From assembly GCA_029866325.1 (NCBI GenBank), contig JARWZO010000003.1:1-64000 (forward strand): a stretch of DNA of 64,000 nt. The letters run 5' to 3'. Below, in pieces: positions 43,115-51,500 of this stretch (position 1 is the first letter of the stretch; the number at the start of each line of letters is the position of its first letter). The position numbers were made by a program, and so were the translations under genes. The notes beneath the pieces are model-generated. The model saw nothing but the letters and a program-made list of their open reading frames with translations, did no database searches and was not told the origin of the DNA. The DNA is from Fluviicola sp. (lineage in GTDB: Bacteria; Bacteroidota; Bacteroidia; Flavobacteriales_D; Crocinitomicaceae).

Positions 43115-44284
43115 ATGACAAAATACCTTTTGTTCCTATTGTTTGCTTGTTATCTGTTGACAATCCACGCGCAAAACTGGGAAACCAAAACTCCCGTTCC
43201 GGCGTGGGGCAGAGACGATGCATGCGCATTTTCGCTTTTAGGAAAAGGATATGTGGTAACGGGCAACCAAGGAGGTTTTACGCAAAGCAGCCGTCTTTGG
43301 TGTTATGATCCAATTGCGGATGAATGGACTGAGAAAACAGCCTTTCCGGGAATTCCACGACAATATGCTGGTTCGTTTGTGATGAACGAAGAAGTATACA
43401 TCATTATGGGCATTGCTGAAAACGGTACGCCGCTCAACGATTGTTGGAAATATATTCCCAAAACAGATACTTGGCTGCAATTGGCCGATTTCCCCGGGCA
43501 AGCGCGCTGGTCGATGTTTTCGTTTGCAACCTTGCTTTACGGTTATGTTGGAACAGGAGCCATGCCGGGAGTTTTGCTGAGCGATTGCTGGCGTTATAAT
43601 CCCGCTGGTGATACGTGGATTCAATTGAACAACTTTCCGGGGGGAGCAGTGCGCGAAACGGTGTCGTTTTCCATTGCAGAAAGCGGTTATGTTGGTCTTG
43701 GATTTCAATCCGTTAACGGAACAAATCTGACAGACGCGTTTTACCAATGGAATGATCTCACGAAGACCTGGACGGTTTTGCCCGATTTTATGGGGGGGCC
43801 GCGATCGTATGCCACAGCTGTTGCAAATAGCCATCAGGGATTTGTAGCAACAGGACAGGATGCCTTAGATAATTTTTACAACGATTGTTTTACATTCGAC
43901 CCCGAAACGGTCTCTTGGTCTATCGTTGATCCCTTACCCGAGCTTGGCATGCGTGGTATGAGCGCTTTTACAATCGATAAACACCCGTACTTTCTCACAG
44001 GATTACGTCAGGATTTTGTGCGTGTATCGAGCGTGTTTCGTTACAATGCTCCGGCGATTGTTCATTCAGATGTGTCGGTATATCCCAATCCTTCCTCCGG
44101 AGAAGCGATTGTGAAAGGCGAGGCGCTGAAACAGATTCAACTACTGACCCTCGATGGACGCTTGCTGCGCGAGGTGATTCCTACCGAGACTGCTACATGG
44201 TTGGGGGAACTTCCTGCCGGGATGTTGCTGCTAAGATTGCAAACCGGAGACGAGTGGATATGTAAACGGTTGTTGGTGTATTGA
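43115..44284 (+). CDS. Secreted Kelch-repeat protein with T9SS sorting signal
   Basis: The 389-residue protein has a signal peptide (MTKYLLFLLFACYLLTIHAQ), about six Kelch repeats (WETKTPVPAWGRDDACAFSLLGKGYVVTG and LNDCWKYIPKTDTWLQLADFPG, each about 50 residues) that should form a beta-propeller, and a C-terminal T9SS type A sorting domain (VYPNPSSGEAIVKG to WICKRLLVY). It is probably a surface or secreted binding protein; its ligand is unknown. It sits between the two inverted-repeat elements together with the NarL-type regulator. Confidence 0.88.
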   Translation: MTKYLLFLLFACYLLTIHAQNWETKTPVPAWGRDDACAFSLLGKGYVVTGNQGGFTQSSRLWCYDPIADEWTEKTAFPGIPRQYAGSFVMNEEVYIIMGIAENGTPLNDCWKYIPKTDTWLQLADFPGQARWSMFSFATLLYGYVGTGAMPGVLLSDCWRYNPAGDTWIQLNNFPGGAVRETVSFSIAESGYVGLGFQSVNGTNLTDAFYQWNDLTKTWTVLPDFMGGPRSYATAVANSHQGFVATGQDALDNFYNDCFTFDPETVSWSIVDPLPELGMRGMSAFTIDKHPYFLTGLRQDFVRVSSVFRYNAPAIVHSDVSVYPNPSSGEAIVKGEALKQIQLLTLDGRLLREVIPTETATWLGELPAGMLLLRLQTGDEWICKRLLVY

Positions 44285-44287
44285 CTT

Positions 44288-44305
44288 GTCTCGGCTAGCC
44301 GAGAC
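44288..44305. repeat. 18-bp perfect palindrome
   Basis: GTCTCGGCTAGCCGAGAC is a perfect palindrome 4 bases after the Kelch gene stop. It could form a strong hairpin but lacks a T run, so it may act as a weak terminator or as part of the repeat element family seen also at 42101-42120. Confidence 0.65.
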
Positions 44306-44351
44306 GTTACCCTGATAACGCTTGTTTCACCGAAAGCTATTCTTTTTCTTT

Positions 44352-44475
44352 CCCACAGATGCACAGATTTTTGCGCTCCTAACGGCAGCGCTAATAATCA
44401 TATAATTTCAATAAATAACAACAATATTAAAAATGTGCGAGGGCGTTAGCCGAGCTGAATCTGTGCATCTGTGGG
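44352..44475. repeat. 124-bp inverted-repeat element, copy 2
   Basis: The ends CCCACAGATGCACAGATT (left) and AATCTGTGCATCTGTGGG (right) are perfect inverted copies of 18 bases, the same ends as the element at 41952-42092. The interiors differ in sequence but keep a CGTTAG-containing stem. It lies between the convergent Kelch and PorP genes. No target duplication could be recognised. Confidence 0.8.
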
Positions 44476-44513
44476 AGAATATTTTATTTTGAAATAACTT
44501 GGCGGTTCTGTTC

Positions 44514-45569
44514 CTACTGATACCCCTTAAAATCACTTGGGCACTGATACATCCTACGTGTAGAGCGGTTTTTGAGGTATCTACCAAATAAGATTTTATC
44601 CCCGAAATCAATCACCAAACTCAACTCATGCGTGCCGTAAGAAGAGGTTTTTAAACGAGAAATCGTCATGTCAAAACCGTACATCACACGCCAGCTATTG
44701 GCCGTTTGCGAAGGCAGGTTCAACCCAACGGTAAAGATGAACGAATCGTAGCTTTTTACACTCAAGGCTGCATTGCGGTTGCGGAACCAAATACCGAAGG
44801 TAAACGGACGGTTCACAAGGTTCATTCCCACAGTAAAAGTCTGAAACTCGCGTTGCGTTTCGAAGATAAAACCGGGCGAGTAGATGAGGTCGTTGAACAA
44901 CAAGTTGGCATTGGCGTGAATCACCGTGCGGGTAGGCAAGAGCTGATCATCGCCCAAAAAAGCATCCCTAGGTTGCGATAAATGGTGCAAACTGGCGCCA
45001 ATGGTCATGGAATATTGTTTGAACGCCCCGCTCGATTTGCGCGTTCTTCCGTTAAATCGGGCTACCAAACCGGTATTAAAATCGGCATACGAAACGCGGT
45101 AATAATCCGGGCGATTAAATGCTGTTGGATTCACGTCACCCAATGTTTCGTCCAGTTGATCGGAGAACGTAAGTTTTGACCAATCAATGCGTTTGGAAAT
45201 AAATCCACCCCCAACTCCGGCCTGAATGATGAGGTTCTTAGTATCTACAGGACGGTAGGAATACGTTAAATAACCGCCTGTTGTGCGCAGCATGGCTTCT
45301 CCGGCCACGTCGCTATAGATATTGCCGCCAATACCCATTTTAAAGATGGATTGTGCTTCAAACGATCCCGAGAAGGTATTGAACCGTCCGGGAATTGGTC
45401 CCCACAGGTTGCGCGCATTGGCACGGAAGGTGAGTCCGTTGTTGATGGCCGTCATCGCCGGATTGTAGTAAATGGGATTGTTGTAAAACTGCGAGTAGTT
45501 GGGGTCTTGCGACCATCCAACCATGCTAAGCGCACAACAACCGATCAGTAAAAGAAGGAATTTTTTCAT
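44514..45569 (-). CDS. PorP/SprF-family outer membrane protein
   Basis: The 351-residue outer membrane beta-barrel protein starts with a signal peptide (MKKFLLLLIGCCALSMVGWSQ) and the family's DPNYSQFYNNPIYYNPAMTA, and ends with GTHELSLVIDFGDKI. PorP/SprF proteins act with T9SS and are often encoded next to the large type B adhesins they help to export or anchor, as SprF does for SprB in Flavobacterium johnsoniae. Here the gene follows such an adhesin after 3 bases, so the same role is very likely. Confidence 0.93.
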   Translation of the reverse strand: MKKFLLLLIGCCALSMVGWSQDPNYSQFYNNPIYYNPAMTAINNGLTFRANARNLWGPIPGRFNTFSGSFEAQSIFKMGIGGNIYSDVAGEAMLRTTGGYLTYSYRPVDTKNLIIQAGVGGGFISKRIDWSKLTFSDQLDETLGDVNPTAFNRPDYYRVSYADFNTGLVARFNGRTRKSSGAFKQYSMTIGASLHHLSQPRDAFLGDDQLLPTRTVIHANANLLFNDLIYSPGFIFETQREFQTFTVGMNLVNRPFTFGIWFRNRNAALSVKSYDSFIFTVGLNLPSQTANSWRVMYGFDMTISRLKTSSYGTHELSLVIDFGDKILFGRYLKNRSTRRMYQCPSDFKGYQ

Positions 45570-45572
45570 GGC

Positions 45573-48500
45573 TTAACGAATTACGGTTACGGTTCCTGAA
45601 CGTTTCTTTTTCCCATTCGGGTATTCCTTGCCTTCCCACACGCGTTCGTTGAGGAAAGTGGCGGTGGCTTTCCATACATAGGCATCTTGCTGTACGGGTT
45701 CGCCGTTGAAGGTTCCGTCCCAGTATTCGGTTGGTCGGCCGTCGGCATCCAGAGCGGTTGTTTGCCAGATCAAGTTGCCCCAATCGTCGTAAATCAGCAA
45801 TTCAAACGATTTTAAACCGACGCCTTTCGGGATAAAGTTCGATACCTCAAAGTCACCGCTTCCCGGACTCAAGGCATTCGGAATGAACAAGCCGTAGAAG
45901 AAGTCGACCCCAACGGTTTGATTGGTGGTATCCGCACATCCGAACTGGTTGGTGGCAATCAGAATCACATCAAAATCACCGAAGGTATTGTAACGTTCGA
46001 TTGGGTTTTCGAAGGTCGATGTATCGCCGTTGCCGAATTCCCAATAATAGGTCGTTGCTCCCACAGAAGTATTGGTAAATTCAACGGTTCCGCTCAATGG
46101 ATCGGGGTTTTGAATGTTCACAAAGTCAAAGCCGGCTGTCGGAGTAGGATGCACCACAATCGGTGTGTTGACCGTAAGCGTATCCGAACAACCACCGGCA
46201 CCGTAAGCAATAATGGTAATTGGGAAAACACCTGAGTTGTTAAATGCATAATTGACACTGGTTCCGTTGTAAGTGGTTCCGTTTCCGAAATCCCAGACTA
46301 CCGAATCGGCAAAAATACTGGTGGAATTAAACACAACAGGTTCGCCTACACAAACAGTATCTTCAGGCAACACAAAATTGGCAGTAGGAACTTGATACAC
46401 GTCTAGATTTTGAGACGTGGTATCGGCGCAGCCATAAATATTGGTAACGATCAATTGTATTGTATACGTTCCCGGAGTAGCATAACTGCTGGTTGGACTA
46501 TTAAGCGTAGAAGTATTGCCATTTCCAAGATCCCACGCATAATCAATCGCACCCGAGCTGGTGTTGGTAAACGTTGCTGTTACCGGCGGGTAACATGAAT
46601 TGGAGTTGGCGATTGTGAATGCTGCTACCGGAAGCGGGTAAACGGTGATGACTTGTTCCACAGAATCGGCGCAGCCATTGGCGTTTTCTACGTACAACTT
46701 GACGGTGTAATTGCCGGCAGTGGTATACGTATGCGCCGGGCTAAACTGAGCTGAAGTATTTCCGTCACCAAAATCCCACGACTGGAAACTGGTATTGGTA
46801 CTTGTATTGGTAAAGCTTACCTGCAGCGGCATACAACCTGCAACCGGGTTAGGTGTAAAGGTCGCAATCGGATTGGTGCTTACTACCACAGGCTGTGTAA
46901 CTGAAGCTGCACAACCGTTGGTTTGACTGATTCCTGTGAGTGTTACCTGATACGTACCACTGGCGGTATAAGTATGTGTTGGGTCGTAAAGCAATGAAGT
47001 GGTTCCGTCGCCGAAATCCCAGCTAACACTTGCCAAGCCCGAAGACAGGTTGGTAAACGTAAACAACTGATCGATACAAACCGAATCGGGATCGGAACTA
47101 AACGCCACATTGGGTGAAGGGAACACGGTAATGACTGCTGTTGTAGTGTCATACCCGCAACCGTCGTTGGCAAACAAGGAAACGGTATAGGTTCCCGCCT
47201 GTGTAAAGGTGTGTACAGGACTGTAAACTCCCGAAACGTTTCCATCGCCGAAATCCCAGTTCGAGAACGTAGCTCCGCTAGAGAATTGCGTAAAGTTGAC
47301 CGTATGCGGAACACAACCCGAAGGCGCATCTATATTGAAGAAAGCAGTGACTTGATTTGGTAAAACGGTAATGGAATGGTAGGTTGTATCGACACCGCAT
47401 TCGTTGGCAACCGCTAGCATAATGGTATAAGTAGTGTCGTTTACGCCCGTAGTGAACGTATGCTGAAATTGACCGATTCCGTTGGTTCCGGTAGTTCCAT
47501 CGCCAAAATCCCAGGAATAACTATCCGGCAAACCAATGCTGTTGTTAGTAATGTCTAAGATCAATGGCGAACAACCGATATTGGTGGCTGTTCCGAAAAT
47601 CGCTTGCGGACTCGGCATGGCAATGACTTGCTCCGAATGGGTGTCGGTTCCGCAGAAATTGGTAGCTGAAAGTACAATGGTATAGGTCGAATCGGCAATA
47701 ATTCCTGCAGCAAACGTAATGGCAGGCGGTGTAGCCAGATTGGATACTTGCCCGTTGCCAAAATCCCAGTTATAGGTAACCGACGGTCCGGTAGAATTGT
47801 TTACAAAAGCAACGGTCACAGGTCCGCAGGCCGAATCGGGTGCAAAAGCAAAATCGGCTACCGGTGGTTCGCGCACTTCTATTTGTTGCGTGATCGAATC
47901 CATGCAACCAAAAGCGCTTGTCACAATCAGTTCAATGTCGAAGAAACCGATACTGCTATAGGCATGCGAAGGGCTTTGGATCAATGATGTGTTTCCGTCG
48001 CCGAAATCCCAATCATAGGTCACACCCAATGTACTTGTATTGGTGAACAGTTCGTTTGTTCCCAAACAGGTAATAGCGTTGTAGGTGAAATTGACTATCG
48101 GAGTAGGATGAACGATGGCCAGCATGTTGTCGCTGTTCACACATCCCGTTACCGGTTCGGTAAATGTATACGTAATGGTATGCGAGCCTGTTCCTGCCGT
48201 TGCAGGATCAAATGTCCCGGCAGCTGCGTTAGTAATTCCTGTTCCTGACCATGTTCCGCCCACAGGTGTTCCACCGATATTCACGGCGACATCACTCGGA
48301 CAAAAATCCAGATCAGTTCCTGCGTTTACAATCGGTAGTGGATTTACGGTAAAGAACATCGTATCTCGGATGAGGCAATTGCCCGCTCCGTTAGAGATGA
48401 TCAATTCAAACGTTCCGGCAACCGTTGGGTCGAAGATTCCACCTGAAGTAACACCCGGTCCTGTCCATGTTCCGGAAGCAGGCGTTCCGTTCAATACAAC

Positions 48501-51500
48501 GTTGGCAGCATCGATACAGGCATCCAAGTCCGGTCCTGCGTTTGATGGTACAGGAGCTACCACAGTGATGGTTCGCGCGTCGGAGTTGATACAACCATTG
48601 GCGTTGGTAAATGTATAGGTGACAATGGTAGAACCAACTCCGGCAGGGGTGAAGATTCCACCAGCAGTGATATTTGCACCAGACCATGTTCCGCCCGCAG
48701 GTGAACCATTGACTTGAATAGGAAATGGTTGATCACAAAGCGTAGTGTCGTTTCCTGCGTTGACAACCGGTAAAGCAAAAATGGTGGCAGTAAGTTGATC
48801 GCTGTTTACACAACCCGTAACAGGATCGGTGTAGGTATACGTTAAATTATGAATGCCGGCACCAGCTGTGTTCGGACTGAATGTTCCTAAAGCGGCGTTG
48901 GTAATTCCTGTTCCCGACCAGGTTCCACCAACCGGAGTGCCACTCAGATTAAAGCCGGGATCATTGACACAATAGGAGAAATCAGCCCCCGCATTCACAA
49001 TCGGTAACGGGTTTACAGTAAAGATCATGGTATCACGTACAAGGCAGTTTCCTGCTCCGTTGGAAATGATTAGCTGAAAGGCTCCTGCAACCGTTGGGTC
49101 GAAAATACCGCCTGATGTCACTCCGGGACCAGTCCATGTTCCTGAAACAGGACTTCCGCTCAATACCACGTTCGCGGCATCAATACAGGCGTCCAAATCA
49201 GGTCCTGCGTTTGATGGAGTAGGAGCGATGACGTTTACCGTTCTGGTATCGGAGTTGGTACAACCGTTTGCATTGGTAAATGTGTAGGTTACAATGGAAG
49301 GGCCAACTCCGGCAGGGGTGAATATTCCGCCTGCAGTGATGTTTGCACCAGACCAAATTCCGCCACTTGGTGTTCCGTTGAGTTGAATCGGGAAGGGTTG
49401 ATTACAAACTGTGGTATCGATTCCGGCATTTACAACAGGAAGCGCAAAAATGGTAGCTGTCAGTTGGTCGTTGTTCACGCATCCCGTTACAGGATCGGTG
49501 TACGTATATGTTAGCGTATGGATTCCTGCTCCGGCTGTAGTTGGGTTGAAAGTTCCCAAAGCGGCATTGGTGATTCCGGTTCCAGACCAGGTTCCTCCAA
49601 CCGGAGTTCCACTCAGATTAAAGCCCGGATCGCTCGCGCAATTAGAGAAATCAAGACCTGCGTTTACAACTGGCAATGGATTTACGGTAAAGAACATCGT
49701 ATCACGCACAAGGCAGTTTCCTGCTCCGTTGGAAATGATCAATTCAAACGTTCCTGCTATTGTAGGGTCGAAAACACCTCCTGATGTCACTCCAGGACCT
49801 GTCCAAATTCCACCAACAGGACTTCCGTTCAACACTAGGTTAGCAGCATCGATACAAGCTTCCAGATCAGGTCCTGCGTTGGATGGAACTGGAGCTACAA
49901 CGTTTACGATGCGTGTATCAAAGTTGGTACAGCCGTTTGCATTCGTAAAGGTATAGGTCACGGTAGTTGATGCCACTCCGGCAGGGGTGAATTGTCCCCC
50001 AGCAGTAATATTTGCTCCTGTCCAGGTTCCACCCGCAGGTGTTCCGTTGAGTTGAATCGGTAAAGGTTGATCGCACAATGAGGTATCAATACCGGCATTT
50101 ACAACAGGAAGAGCAAACACGGTTGCGCTTAGCTGATCCGTTCCGATGCAACCTGTCACCGGATCGGTATAAGAATAGGTGATGGTATGAACGCCTGCGC
50201 CTGCTGTGGCGGGGTTGAATGTTCCAAGTGCAGCATTTGTGATACCTGTTCCCGACCAAGTTCCACCTACAGGTAGTCCATTCAAGTCAAAAGGAGCAGC
50301 GTCGATGCAACGCAATAAATCGCTTCCTGCATTGGCCACAGGCAATGGATTTACGGTGACAAGCATGGTGTCTGTTGTTAAACAACTTCCTGCTCCGAAT
50401 GTATAAACCATTGTAAAGGTTCCCACCAATGTTGGATCAAAGATTCCTCCCGAAGTGATTCCGCTTCCGGACCAGGTTCCACCTACCGGAGTACCTGTTA
50501 TCACCGTATTTGGCGCATCAATACACAAGGCAAGATCACTTCCTGCATTGGCAGGTGTTGGAGCTGTTACGGTAACGGTTCGTGTATCGGAGTTGGTGCA
50601 ACCGTTTGCATCCGTAACGGTGTACGTTAATACAAATAATCCCGGTCCGTTGGGTGTGAAAATTCCTGCAGCTGTAGTGTTTGCTCCGCTCCATGATCCA
50701 CCAACTGGTGTAGCAGTGAATTGTACAGGAACAGGTTGGTCGCATAAAGTTGTATCTATACCTGCATTCACAATAGGAAGCGGATTGACTATTGCTGTAA
50801 GCACATCGCTGGCGCTGCAGCCTGTAACAGGATCGGTATAAGAATACGTTAAAGTATGATTGCCTGCTAAAGCTGTTGCTGGAGTAAATTCCCCCGAAGG
50901 GTTGGTAATTCCGGTTCCTGTCCATGTTCCACCGACCGGAGTTCCAGAAAGCGTTACCATAGCAGCATCGAGACATAAGGTGAAATTAGCTCCTGCATCT
51001 ACTACTGGCAGTGGATTTACAATGGCAATGAGTGTATCTGTAGTAACGCAGGTACTCGAACCGATTGTATAAACCAAGGTAAACGATCCAACAGAAGCCG
51101 GAGTGAAAACTCCACCGGTAGTAACCGAAGTTCCCGACCATGTTCCTCCGGCGGGAGTTCCGTTTAAAACCGTTGCAGGAGCGTTTAAACAAGTCAAGAA
51201 ATCAGGTCCGGCATTGGCCAAAACCGGTGCAACAATCGTGATATCTACTACATCTGTATTGGTACATCCGTTGACATCGGTAAAGGAATAAGTGAGCGAA
51301 TTGATTCCAGCTCCGTTGGGAGTAAAAAGTCCTGATGGAGTGATGTTTGGTCCTGACCAAGTTCCACCGGCAGGTAAACCGTTCAATTGTATGGGAATTG
51401 GCTGATCACACACTGTTTGGTCTGTTCCTGCATTCACAACCGGAAGTGGATTTACCGTAACGGTGACGTTGGCATTACCAGAGCAACCAAGAGTTGTTCC

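Noticed and set aside
48115-50841. Long plus-strand reading frames opposite the adhesin (about 48115-48618, 49411-49956, 50455-50841)
   Set aside because: They recur with the period of the adhesin's super-repeat and are shadows of that gene: no start context, no recognisable domains, and repeated low-complexity products.
48085-51440. Regular repeats that might suggest a CRISPR array or satellite DNA
   Set aside because: The 666/669-bp period is a multiple of three, the units keep the reading frame and encode conserved Cys/Gly/Trp modules, so they are coding repeats.
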